DNA of 21,860 nucleotides from Candidatus Omnitrophota bacterium. Its GTDB lineage: Bacteria; Omnitrophota; Koll11; Gygaellales; Profunditerraquicolaceae. Both the position numbers and the translations under genes were made by a program. Location of the stretch: assembly GCA_028717765.1 (NCBI GenBank), contig JAQUNE010000002.1:1-21860 (forward strand), in the 5' to 3' direction. The notes under the pieces were generated by a model. The model had not been told where the DNA came from, searched no databases, and saw nothing but the letters and a program-made list of their open reading frames with translations. Below, piece after piece: positions 14,922 through 21,860 of the stretch; the stretch's first letter is position 1; every line of letters starts with the position of its first letter.

Positions 14922-16721
14922 CTAATTAGCAATCACCTCATAGACATCTATTGGCCCAGTTTCCTCTACACTAATCACGCTATTTTCCGAAGCGGGCTCT
15001 GCAGGAAAAGATTTCATCAACTTAAGACCTTTATTTTCTGAAATTTTCTCTAATTCTTCCCTGTCTTTGGCTAGCCCTGTATCCAAATAAAGGTCACGGT
15101 GCACCAAAACAGCCCTCACACCGATTTCTTTCAAGATCTCAGTTGTCTTAATATCAGATAATTTTCTTATTGATTGCGCCTGTATCTGGGCTAAGGTGCC
15201 TGGAATAATATAATTAATCATCGTCTTTTCATGTACGGTCTGATAAAATCTATACATTTCACTCGGAGAATCCGCATCAAGAGGATATTCGGCAATCACG
15301 GTCTTTTTAGGCTGCCCCCTAAGCCAGTAATAAACCGCTGGAGACCTGGAAACATCTATTACCCTGAAAGGAGGATAATTCCAAAATTCAAAAAGTACCA
15401 AGCTGCAAAAAAGAATGGCCATGGTTTTTTTCTTCTTTTTAGACTTGAATTTTTCAAGAAAGAATTTCAGCCCATATCCTGCCAGCACTGCAATTGCCAA
15501 CATTACCACTATGCCAAACCGGCAATAAGCCCTATACATAGGCAAAATTTTATAAATAAAAAATCCTGGCATATAAATTTTAAACTGCCCAAACTGCCAC
15601 CAGGGTGGCTGTGAAAAAAACCAAGCCAGTACTGCCAAAAAGATAAAAAAACCGATAAAAAAATTATCCCCTGTAAACTCCTGGCGCTCAAAGGTTGCCC
15701 GTTTACGTTTTAAGCGCCATCCTCTAAAGGCAAAAAATGCAAACACAAGTGGGACCCATCCTAAATAAAGGGTATGCTCAGTAAGGCTAACCCCGTATAC
15801 TTGAGAACCTAAGAACTGTTCGGTAAATTTTCCGAAGACCGGATGAACCACTGCAGGCAAAAAATAACTTAAAGGCCTTGCTGACTGTTCGAATAGATCA
15901 TTAAATGGACGGTGATATTGGTTATAAGCAGAAACTACTCTGCCAGAAGAAGCGTTAAAGATATTTTTTATAAGAGGGAAAAACTGGAATGATAGGATAA
16001 AAACGGCAAATCCAGCGGCAAAGATCGCGTACTTAATAAACCCTAAATTCTTTGCCAGGGACGGCGGTTTTTTCTCCATTAACCCAGAGATAAACGAATA
16101 AATAATAAACGCAGATAATACTAAAAATCCGAAAAACATAATTGAAAAATCAAAAGATAGCAGCAAAAATAGGCTAAAGAAAAACAAGAGAAAATTCTTA
16201 CGGTTAGTATTTTCCCTTAATAAAATCATGGCGTACAAGCTAAAGACAATTAATTCATTGTAAGACAAACCTAAGTGCTGCCAGATCCTCGCAAATTGAT
16301 AAGGGCAAAAAGCAAAAATAATCCCGCTGAAGATCCCAGATGACCTTTTTTTTGTTAAATGAAAAACCAGGAGATATGTTAAGAAGGCGCTAAAGAATAA
16401 ATTAAAAAATACCTGCAGGTTAAAGGCTAAAACCGGATTAGTTGCGATACTTAAAAAATAAATTATCCCCACCCATAAATAAGGGATAAATCCGGATTGG
16501 TACATATCAATTCCAAACGGGTAAGCAACTAAAGGAATATGGGAAAAAGAAAGTTTATGCAGGAAGGAAAATTTGATCCTCCAACTGTCCCATAAAGCGC
16601 CAAAAGACTCGTCAGTAGAATAAAACCCCGGCACAGCCTTAGAAATGTTAAAAATTAAGGGGAATGTTACTACTACGACCAAGAGGACAAATATAATTAT
16701 TACTGGCAAATTTTTTTTCAT
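14922..16721 (-). CDS. Large polytopic membrane protein, GT-C-like
   Basis: Protein of 599 aa with about 11 to 13 hydrophobic segments up to about residue 435 and a soluble C-terminal tail of about 160 residues. The loop after the first helix contains TDESFGALWDSW (36-47) and AYPFGIDMYQSG (66-77), resembling the first extracytoplasmic loop of predicted GT-C enzymes in which acidic residues bind the donor. YRAYCRFG before the last helices and AEYPLD in the tail recur, as I recall, in a large family of uncharacterised bacterial membrane proteins of glycan loci. I infer a polyprenyl-phosphate-sugar-dependent glycosyltransferase. No named family can be assigned with certainty. It begins 6 bp after the GT4 stop with only a weak ribosome site, and its stop overlaps the ribosome site of the SGNH gene. 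Confidence 0.7.
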   Translation of the reverse strand: MKKNLPVIIIFVLLVVVVTFPLIFNISKAVPGFYSTDESFGALWDSWRIKFSFLHKLSFSHIPLVAYPFGIDMYQSGFIPYLWVGIIYFLSIATNPVLAFNLQVFFNLFFSAFLTYLLVFHLTKKRSSGIFSGIIFAFCPYQFARIWQHLGLSYNELIVFSLYAMILLRENTNRKNFLLFFFSLFLLLSFDFSIMFFGFLVLSAFIIYSFISGLMEKKPPSLAKNLGFIKYAIFAAGFAVFILSFQFFPLIKNIFNASSGRVVSAYNQYHRPFNDLFEQSARPLSYFLPAVVHPVFGKFTEQFLGSQVYGVSLTEHTLYLGWVPLVFAFFAFRGWRLKRKRATFERQEFTGDNFFIGFFIFLAVLAWFFSQPPWWQFGQFKIYMPGFFIYKILPMYRAYCRFGIVVMLAIAVLAGYGLKFFLEKFKSKKKKKTMAILFCSLVLFEFWNYPPFRVIDVSRSPAVYYWLRGQPKKTVIAEYPLDADSPSEMYRFYQTVHEKTMINYIIPGTLAQIQAQSIRKLSDIKTTEILKEIGVRAVLVHRDLYLDTGLAKDREELEKISENKGLKLMKSFPAEPASENSVISVEETGPIDVYEVIAN

Positions 16722-16727
16722 AATTCT

Positions 16728-17933
16728 CTAGTAATCCTGGCTGAAAGCCTTATGCAAAATATTTGTCCAATCGAATTGCTTTGCTAAATCTAGGGCATTT
16801 TTTCTGCATTTTAGATACAATTCTTTTTCCTGAAGCAATCTGACTACCGCGCCTACAAGCTCTTCTTTGCTGTAATTTATCGCTAAACCTGCTTGGTTTT
16901 CTTCTATCTGCCTGGCAATTGGAGGAACCCTTGTAATAATCGTTGGTAAACCGCAGGCTAAATACATTTTCGGCTTTGTAGGGTCAGAACCTATCTTTGT
17001 CGAATGAGGATCAGGATAATATGTAGCAATACCTAAAGCGCATCTACAAAGGGTCGTATTTACCTCCTGATCAGAAATAATACCGGTAAATTTAACCTGC
17101 GCGGACAGCTTATTTTCCTCTACGGCATGTTTCAGCGCCACTTCTAGAGGACCGGAACCAATAATCACCAATTTTACCTCAGGCACCTTTTTCAATATTT
17201 CTGGCAAGGCCTCTACAATCAGCTGGACTCCTTGTAAATGAGCTAGTACGCCTAAGTAAACCAGGGTTTTTTCTTCAATTTGTTCTAGTGGCAAGGGCCT
17301 AATCACTGATAAATCTATCCCAATGGGAACAAGTAACGGAGCCTTGGTATTTTTGTCAAAATGATATCTTTTATTCCTAATATCAATAATCTCTTGCGCA
17401 AGGTTCCAGGTATAATCAGCGTGAAGTACAGAAAATTTATCCAAAGCATGAAAAATATGATTTAAGAGCCGATTTTTAAATCTTACCTCTCCATAATCAA
17501 GGTTATAATAGATCACTGTTTTTACTACCCCAAGCTTACGCAGAAAAATCCCGATAATCGTATTCAATGATTCGACTCCGATAAAGATATCAAAAGACCC
17601 TTTTAATCTTAAGCTAAAATATAAGGTTGCTAAGATATCCCTAACCTTTAAGAGTAAATAAATAAGCGATATCTCCTTTTGCCTGCCAAATGGCCAATTC
17701 ACCACATAAAATTTTCTTTTTTCCAACTCTTTACCGTTTTCATATATCTCTTCTATCGCAGAAAGCGTCTGGGATATAGGAAGTGGCTGCCAAATACATA
17801 CTAAAGATTTTATCTTATTTGCCAAAAGGAAATTCTTTACGGCAAGCGCCGGGCCGCCGAGGGTAGTATGTACACCATTTATAATATGGGTATAACTGGC
17901 AATAATCACTTTTTTTTCTGTGAACTTAATCAT
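16728..17933 (-). CDS. Family 4 glycosyltransferase
   Basis: GT-B-fold retaining glycosyltransferase of 401 aa. The N-terminal half includes GGPALAVKNFL (26-36), the acceptor-side glycine-rich loop. The C-terminal half has the Glycos_transf_1 pattern: LVYLGVLAHLQGVQ at 224-237, IIGSGPL at 257-263, KFTGIISDQEV at 281-291, and SDPTKPKMYLACGLPTI at 316-332, where GT4 enzymes usually carry E-x7-E; here a Lys-rich SDPTKPK precedes the YLACG loop. It should add a sugar to the growing lipid-linked chain in the cytoplasm. The ATG overlaps the methyltransferase stop by 8 nt, so the two are probably coupled. The donor is unknown. Confidence 0.87.
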   Translation of the reverse strand: MIKFTEKKVIIASYTHIINGVHTTLGGPALAVKNFLLANKIKSLVCIWQPLPISQTLSAIEEIYENGKELEKRKFYVVNWPFGRQKEISLIYLLLKVRDILATLYFSLRLKGSFDIFIGVESLNTIIGIFLRKLGVVKTVIYYNLDYGEVRFKNRLLNHIFHALDKFSVLHADYTWNLAQEIIDIRNKRYHFDKNTKAPLLVPIGIDLSVIRPLPLEQIEEKTLVYLGVLAHLQGVQLIVEALPEILKKVPEVKLVIIGSGPLEVALKHAVEENKLSAQVKFTGIISDQEVNTTLCRCALGIATYYPDPHSTKIGSDPTKPKMYLACGLPTIITRVPPIARQIEENQAGLAINYSKEELVGAVVRLLQEKELYLKCRKNALDLAKQFDWTNILHKAFSQDY

Positions 17934-18576
17934 TTAAAACCGCCTTGATAATGAAATCGGTTGCAAAAAGGCCCTTAAAGATCTTTCCCAGAGGTCTTAA
18001 TAAAAAATAGCGCATTTTTACCTGGTTATAACCTTCTAGCTGGGTAATTTTGAATCCACTTTCCTCAATCAGCCTTTTAGCGCTTTTCAGGGTAAAAAAA
18101 CGTAAATGTGATTTGTCCAACACACCGTGCTCGGTATATGCAAAATTACCAAAAAGTAAGCCTAGCCTTACTGTAAAGAATGCTATATTCGGAAGCGAGA
18201 TCAATAAATAGCCATTTTTCTTTAAATAAGGAGTAGCTCGCTGTAAAACCAGATCTGGCCTGTTTAAATGCTCCAGTACATCAGCAAAAATTATTACGTC
18301 AAAAAATGTTTTTTTAAAAGGCAGGTCTTCTTGAGATTCTATATCTATACAACTAATATTTTCACATCTCTTCTTAGCCTCTTGCGCCATTGCCTTATCG
18401 GCCTCAACCCCAAAAACTTGGCAATTTTTATTTTTTTTTGCAGATTCCAATAATTTTCCCGTAGCACAGCCAATATCCAAAATTGTCTGGTTATTTTCTA
18501 ATAATGCATAGATACGATGATTGAAATCATCGTAAATTTGTTCCTTCTGAAGAAATGACTGTGTTTGAACGCTCAT
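17926..18576 (-). CDS. Class I SAM-dependent methyltransferase
   Basis: Protein of 216 aa. Motif I DIGCATG at 34-40 binds SAM, Glu58 follows at the end of strand 2, ADVLEHL (98-104) and ISLPN (126-130) are the usual post-motifs of the Methyltransf_11/23 group, and LDKSHLRFFT (153-162) is typical of members in polysaccharide clusters. The likely target is a sugar hydroxyl, or the end of a glycan chain or lipid intermediate, but the acceptor cannot be read from sequence. The ATG immediately follows the stop of the upstream GT2 gene (TAA ATG, no gap), and the end overlaps the GT4 gene by 8 nt. It differs from the larger C-methyltransferase at 12519-13769, which has a zinc domain. Confidence 0.86.
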   Translation of the reverse strand: MSVQTQSFLQKEQIYDDFNHRIYALLENNQTILDIGCATGKLLESAKKNKNCQVFGVEADKAMAQEAKKRCENISCIDIESQEDLPFKKTFFDVIIFADVLEHLNRPDLVLQRATPYLKKNGYLLISLPNIAFFTVRLGLLFGNFAYTEHGVLDKSHLRFFTLKSAKRLIEESGFKITQLEGYNQVKMRYFLLRPLGKIFKGLFATDFIIKAVLND

Positions 18577-19560
18577 TTAAAGCCTATGATTGATTTTATT
18601 CCAGTAATAATCGTACAAACCTCTGAAGAACCCTAAATTGCCCCTGAGATAACTGATTTTCTTTGTTTCTATTGTTTTGTAAGGCCAATATAAATTAAAA
18701 AAAATCATATTCAGAAATAATTTTAATTTTCCCGAAAAGGAACTTGGCTTAATATCTTTTTTAAAAAAATAGGCCTGGTCCCTGCCGCGCCAAAATGCCC
18801 CTCTTGTATCCCCTGACGGATTAACATGGTGCCAAACCATCGCCCTAGGATTAAATATCAGCTTATATCCTCTGTTGCGAATTCTTATAAACAGGTCCCC
18901 ATCGCCATGAGTAAATTTAAAATTTTCATCAAGTCCGTTTATCTCTTCAAGTACCTGACGCCTGATTCCGGCATTAGTAATACTAAGCAAATCAACGGAA
19001 AATGGGCCACCTAATTTAGTCGATTCTAAAAGCGAACCTCCCACACTATATGCCCCACTTTGACATAAAACTCCAACTTCATTGTATCTGCCTTCAAGGA
19101 TAATATCTTCATAGATTCGGCCAAAGGGCCTAAGAAGCTTTTGTTTTTTTGCATTTTCATGCAACCTCAACATCTCCTGATTATTCTTACTTTCTACTGG
19201 CAAAACAGTCGGCCCCCCTACTGCGCCAGCATCGTTAACTTCTTTAAAAGTAGTACAAATTTCTTCAAGCCAACCAGGGACAGCCTCGGCATCATCATTG
19301 AGAAATACAACAATCTCAGCTTTACTGTTCTTCCATCCAACGTTAAATAGATGCGTCACATTCCTCGTTGAATCTTGAATCACCCTTACTGAATATTTCC
19401 TGAGTAAGCTTGAGGTTTCATCTGTTGAGCCATTATCAATCACAATAGTCTCAAAATCCACAAAGGTCTGACGAGAAAGCGATTCCAGGCATCTTTTCAG
19501 GTCATTTGCCCGATTATTAGTCGGGATAACCACGCATACTTCAGATTTATTTTGATTCAT
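18577..19560 (-). CDS. Family 2 glycosyltransferase (rhamnosyltransferase-like)
   Basis: GT2 enzyme of 327 aa with a GT-A fold. Motifs: VVIPTNNRANDL at 10-21, DNGSTDET at 42-49, LNDDAE at 87-92 (DXD-type metal site), GLDENFKF at 209-216, and GDGDLFIRIRNRGY at 219-232, equivalent to the ED catalytic-base region of WbbL-like rhamnosyltransferases. AMVWHHVNPSG (240-250) closes the domain. The C-terminus has a short hydrophobic stretch (about 281-292) that may associate with the membrane. It overlaps the upstream GT2 gene by 14 nt and is directly abutted by the methyltransferase start. The sugar donor is not defined; rhamnose or another deoxy-sugar is a family-based guess. Confidence 0.88.
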   Translation of the reverse strand: MNQNKSEVCVVIPTNNRANDLKRCLESLSRQTFVDFETIVIDNGSTDETSSLLRKYSVRVIQDSTRNVTHLFNVGWKNSKAEIVVFLNDDAEAVPGWLEEICTTFKEVNDAGAVGGPTVLPVESKNNQEMLRLHENAKKQKLLRPFGRIYEDIILEGRYNEVGVLCQSGAYSVGGSLLESTKLGGPFSVDLLSITNAGIRRQVLEEINGLDENFKFTHGDGDLFIRIRNRGYKLIFNPRAMVWHHVNPSGDTRGAFWRGRDQAYFFKKDIKPSSFSGKLKLFLNMIFFNLYWPYKTIETKKISYLRGNLGFFRGLYDYYWNKINHRL

Positions 19561-20380
19561 GATTAAAATTTAAAATATATGCATAAGCCCCGACAAAAGC
19601 TGAAGCTGCTTTTACGAAATAAACATAAAATAAACCGAAAAAAAGAAGTGGGTCCTTTAGTGCCTTATAATGAAAATAAGTCCTCCTAGGCATACTATGA
19701 TGTATGGCAAGCTGTTTATTAAACCTGTAGGCAGGGATATAATAATAGCCGTAGCGGAAAAATTTACGCGCCACCTCTCTAATCGTCGTAGTTTCATGAT
19801 GCCAAATATACGCTTCAACAAATTTAATCTTTGCCCCCATCTCAACGATCTGATGATGGATAATCGTATGTTCGAAGGTTATCGGAGGATTTTTCTCAAA
19901 CTCAACTCTCTTAAAAAAACTAGCACGGAAAAAACGCGGAATTGCCGTTCCCTTGATCGGATCATCATCATGCAAAGAATGAAAGATCTCTTTATCATAA
20001 GCGATTACCCTTTCGACAAATGTATTTTTAGTAATTAGTGATTTCTCGAAAAGTGTCACTCCGTCAAAACCTTCTACTTCGCAGGCTTTCACACATTTTT
20101 CAACTACATCCGGCTCAAGTACCTGGTCAGAATCAAGGATAAAAATATATTCCCCGCTACTAATATCAGAGCCTGCCTTTCTCGCAGAAGCCAATGTCGG
20201 GGCAAATACGATTTTCGCCCCATAGCTTCTGGCAATCTCTAGCGTCTTATCCTTACTATAAGAATCCATAATCACAATTTCAATATTCTTATAGGTCTGC
20301 GCCTTTACAGAATCCAGGCACTTCTTAAGAGTTCTTTCGGAATTATATGTGGCAATATTCAGAGAAACTTTTGCAGCCAT
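19547..20380 (-). CDS. Family 2 glycosyltransferase with C-terminal membrane segment
   Basis: GT2 enzyme of 277 aa from the chosen start. Motifs: VSLNIATYNSERTL at 5-18, IMDSYSKDKT at 37-46 (a DSYSKD variant in place of DDGSTD), and ILDSDQVLEPD at 81-91 (DXD site). After the catalytic domain, PIKGTAIPRFFR and HHETTT-type elements are followed by a hydrophobic region at about 236-270, which should hold it at the inner membrane. I chose the second ATG (20380) because AAGGA lies five bases before it, whereas the first in-frame ATG at 20386 has that same purine run directly against it. It begins 14 bp after the gmd stop and overlaps the next GT2 gene by 14 nt. The donor is unknown. Confidence 0.86.
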   Translation of the reverse strand: MAAKVSLNIATYNSERTLKKCLDSVKAQTYKNIEIVIMDSYSKDKTLEIARSYGAKIVFAPTLASARKAGSDISSGEYIFILDSDQVLEPDVVEKCVKACEVEGFDGVTLFEKSLITKNTFVERVIAYDKEIFHSLHDDDPIKGTAIPRFFRASFFKRVEFEKNPPITFEHTIIHHQIVEMGAKIKFVEAYIWHHETTTIREVARKFFRYGYYYIPAYRFNKQLAIHHSMPRRTYFHYKALKDPLLFFGLFYVYFVKAASAFVGAYAYILNFNHESK

Positions 20381-20385
20381 GTCCA

Positions 20386-20390
20386 TCCTT
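20386..20390 (-). promoter_or_regulatory. Shine-Dalgarno site deciding the GT2 start
   Basis: AAGGA on the minus strand, five bases before the ATG at 20380. It touches the alternative ATG at 20386, which would leave that start with no usable spacing. Confidence 0.5.
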
Positions 20391-20394
20391 TATT

Positions 20395-21381
20395 CTAAAG
20401 ATTATTTCCCTGGCGCAGTTTCCTTAAATCAGAATCTACCATCATTTTAACCAACTCTTCAAATTTCACGGTAGGTTTCCAACCCAGTTTACGCCTTGCC
20501 TTGCTATAGTCACCCATGAGTAAATGCACTTCTGCCGGACGATAAAAAGTCTTATCAATAACTACATGATCTTTCCAGTTAAGGCCAACGTGGTTAAAAG
20601 CTAGCTCTAAAAATTCTTTCACAGAATGCGTTTCTCCGGTAGCAACTACAAAATCTTCAGCATTATCCTGCTGCAACATCAGCCACATTGCTTTGACATA
20701 ATCCCCTGCAAACCCCCAGTCGCGCTTTGCCGCGATGTTGCCTATGGGTAAATTTTTGGAAAGCCCTAATTTTATTTCCGCAACCTTATATGAAATCTTT
20801 CTTGTGACAAACTCAAATCCTCTGCGCGGGCTCTCATGATTAAAAAGAATGCCTGAGATCGCAAATAAACCATATGCCTCACGGTAATTCCTGGTGAGAT
20901 CAAATCCTGCGACCTTAGAAATACCATACGGAGAACGCGGGTGAAAAGGGGTATTCTCATTCTGGGGAGTCTCCCTAACCTGGCCAAACATTTCGCTGGA
21001 AGCCGCAAAGTAAAGTTTGCATTTCGGAGCCTTTTCTTTTATCGCCGATAAAACAAAATGGGTTCCGTTGATATTTGTATTAATCGTGGAGAATTCATCT
21101 TCAAAAGAATAACTCACAAAACTTTGTGCTGCCAAATGGTAGCATTCATCAGGTTTTACTTTTTCAACCACATTAAATATACTCGGGTAGCTTTCTAAGG
21201 ATGCCGGATACAAAACAATTTTATTTAGCAGGTGCCGCAACCTCCAAAGGTGATGCTGGGGGTCTTCAAGGGCAACACGCCTGACCATGCCATAGACCTT
21301 GTAACCCTTTTCTAATAAAAATTCCGCCAAATACGAACCGTCCTGCCCGTCAATGCCGGTAATAAAGGCCTTTTTCTTCAT
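20395..21381 (-). CDS. gmd: GDP-mannose 4,6-dehydratase
   Basis: Converts GDP-mannose to GDP-4-keto-6-deoxymannose, the branch point to GDP-fucose, GDP-rhamnose, GDP-perosamine, colitose and others. Short-chain dehydrogenase fold, 328 aa. Motifs: GIDGQDGSYL at 9-18 (NADP binding), HLAAQSFVSYS at 82-92, SSEMFG at 128-133, SPYGISK at 150-156 with catalytic Tyr152 and Lys156, NHESPRRG at 181-188, RDWGFAGDYV at 220-229 and RPAEVHLLMGD at 281-291. VRR at 33-35 matches the Gmd cofactor-phosphate loop. The ATG has GGGAGG upstream and overlaps the SemiSWEET stop by 4 nt. Substrate would come from ManC encoded in the same cluster. No reductase (GMER/Fcl or RMD) follows, so the fate of the product is open. 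Confidence 0.96.
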   Translation of the reverse strand: MKKKAFITGIDGQDGSYLAEFLLEKGYKVYGMVRRVALEDPQHHLWRLRHLLNKIVLYPASLESYPSIFNVVEKVKPDECYHLAAQSFVSYSFEDEFSTINTNINGTHFVLSAIKEKAPKCKLYFAASSEMFGQVRETPQNENTPFHPRSPYGISKVAGFDLTRNYREAYGLFAISGILFNHESPRRGFEFVTRKISYKVAEIKLGLSKNLPIGNIAAKRDWGFAGDYVKAMWLMLQQDNAEDFVVATGETHSVKEFLELAFNHVGLNWKDHVVIDKTFYRPAEVHLLMGDYSKARRKLGWKPTVKFEELVKMMVDSDLRKLRQGNNL

Positions 21382-21638
21382 TTTTTCCTCCCATAATTAA
21401 AATACAAAAATAATAAAATTGATAAAGAAATAAAAGTCACAACATTTGCGACAATGATAATCGGGTCCTTTCGGTATAATCCGTACAGGATCCAGAGAAA
21501 AACACCTAAAGCAAGTTGCAACAAAGTAATAAGACTAAGGTCCTTTTCTGATTTTGTCTTTAATACTTTGATGATTTGCGGAAAAAAAGAAAACATCGTT
21601 AAAATAGCAGCGCAAGTGCCAACAATCTCCCAGATCAT
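21378..21638 (-). CDS. SemiSWEET-type sugar transporter (PQ-loop/MtN3 family)
   Basis: Protein of 86 aa with three hydrophobic helices (about 3-20, 36-54, 60-80), the length and topology of bacterial SemiSWEETs, which work as dimers to pass sugars across the inner membrane down their gradient. The PQ motif is at 20-21 (FFPQIIKV). Trp49 and Asn65 keep the 16-residue spacing of the Trp/Asn pair that lines the sugar pocket in known SemiSWEETs. The ATG overlaps the stop of the radical SAM gene (ATGA), and its TGA overlaps the gmd start. The Lys-rich end (GRKK) overlaps the gmd ribosome site. Its role within a glycan locus is unclear; transport of a free sugar precursor is one possibility. Confidence 0.88.
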   Translation of the reverse strand: MIWEIVGTCAAILTMFSFFPQIIKVLKTKSEKDLSLITLLQLALGVFLWILYGLYRKDPIIIVANVVTFISLSILLFLYFNYGRKK

Positions 21639-21860
21639 TTCTCTCCCCGAAAATCAAAAACATGACCAAAAACTTTTTTTAAAGCCCGGGCAGAATAAGT
21701 TAAATCATCAAGATCTCTTAAAGAAAATAACTTCCTGAGAATAAATTCGGGCGCGAAAGAAACCTTATACATCTCCTGGACCAGCTCCATCACCTTTTGG
21801 CTAGGCATTGGGGTTTTCATTACCGGCTGTTTCATATCATAATCATCCCAATCCAGGCTA
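21635..21860 (-). CDS. C-terminal end of a probable B12-binding radical SAM protein (cut by window end)
   Basis: The frame is open from the window edge to the TGA at 21637-21635, giving the last 74 residues. The visible tail starts SLDWDDYDMKQPVMKTPMPS and continues with QEMYKVSFAPEFILRKLF. The D-W-x-x-Y-D-x-x-x-P-V pattern, then a helix with LVQEMYKxFY-type spacing and a basic-aromatic segment, is typical of the region after the radical SAM barrel in B12-binding radical SAM enzymes (BchE/HpnP-like superfamily). The diagnostic CxxxCxxC and cobalamin motifs would lie outside the window, so the assignment rests on the tail alone. An internal ATG at 21835 exists, but the frame continues upstream of it, so the gene is treated as 5'-truncated by the window. 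Such enzymes in glycan loci may modify lipids or sugars. Confidence 0.6.
   Translation of the reverse strand, partial: SLDWDDYDMKQPVMKTPMPSQKVMELVQEMYKVSFAPEFILRKLFSLRDLDDLTYSARALKKVFGHVFDFRGEK

Noticed and set aside
20381..20386. First in-frame ATG (20386) as start of the GT2 gene
   Set aside because: Its only purine run sits directly against it with no spacing, while the same run is ideally placed for the ATG at 20380.
21635..21835. A complete 66-aa gene starting at the ATG 21835
   Set aside because: The frame stays open to the window edge and the upstream residues (SLDWDDYD) continue a recognisable radical SAM tail, so this is the end of a larger gene.

Overview
This window is one stretch of a surface-glycan (LPS, O-antigen or capsule-like) biosynthesis locus. 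Every gene I can support reads on the minus strand, so transcription runs from high to low coordinates. The DNA is AT-rich with even composition. Genes are packed with 4-nt ATGA/TTGA stop-start overlaps or gaps of a few bases. I see no tRNA, rRNA, CRISPR, insertion sequence or clear repeat. The largest non-coding gap is 83 bp (12436-12518). Two heptosyltransferase-like GT9 enzymes and an O-antigen-ligase-like protein suggest a diderm bacterium with an LPS-like envelope. The gene style (RNDRFGE-type GT9, carbamoyltransferase/SxtJ/DUF5989 set, GT-C membrane proteins) reminds me of Omnitrophota or a related PVC-type uncultured lineage. That placement is inference and is not proven by any marker gene here.

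Layout in transcription order. (1) 21860-20395: the C-terminus of a probable B12-binding radical SAM protein cut by the window edge, a SemiSWEET sugar transporter, and GDP-mannose 4,6-dehydratase (gmd). (2) 20380-14922: two GT2 glycosyltransferases, a small SAM methyltransferase, a GT4 glycosyltransferase, and a large polytopic membrane protein. (3) 14913-9257: a decoration block made of a membrane-anchored SGNH hydrolase, a NovU/TylCIII-type C-methyltransferase, a NodU/CmcH-type O-carbamoyltransferase, an SxtJ-family membrane protein, a 52-residue DUF5989 membrane protein, and a DUF3108 envelope protein. The DUF5989 gene is easily missed because of its size. (4) 9260-1: a GT-C-type membrane glycosyltransferase, two polyprenyl-phosphate-type GT2 enzymes, an O-antigen ligase/polymerase-like protein, a GT9, mannose-1-phosphate guanylyltransferase (manC), a second GT9, a DegT-type sugar aminotransferase, and the N-terminal part of a WaaE-like GT2 cut by the window start.

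Together: ManC and Gmd would make GDP-mannose and GDP-4-keto-6-deoxymannose. The aminotransferase and C-methyltransferase could convert keto-sugars into amino or branched sugars. The GT2/GT4/GT9 enzymes would assemble the chain. The GT-C proteins and the polyprenyl-phosphate GT2 pair would add sugars on the far side of the membrane. The ligase-like protein would polymerise the chain or join it to an acceptor. The carbamoyltransferase and SGNH protein would decorate it. No Wzx flippase or ABC exporter lies in the window, so the locus is probably incomplete here.

The most interesting part is the carbamoyltransferase-SxtJ-DUF5989-DUF3108 block. It is preceded by the only good internal promoter candidate (TCGATA-17 bp-TATAAT, minus strand, 12479-12507) and includes a tiny conserved-looking membrane protein of unknown function.
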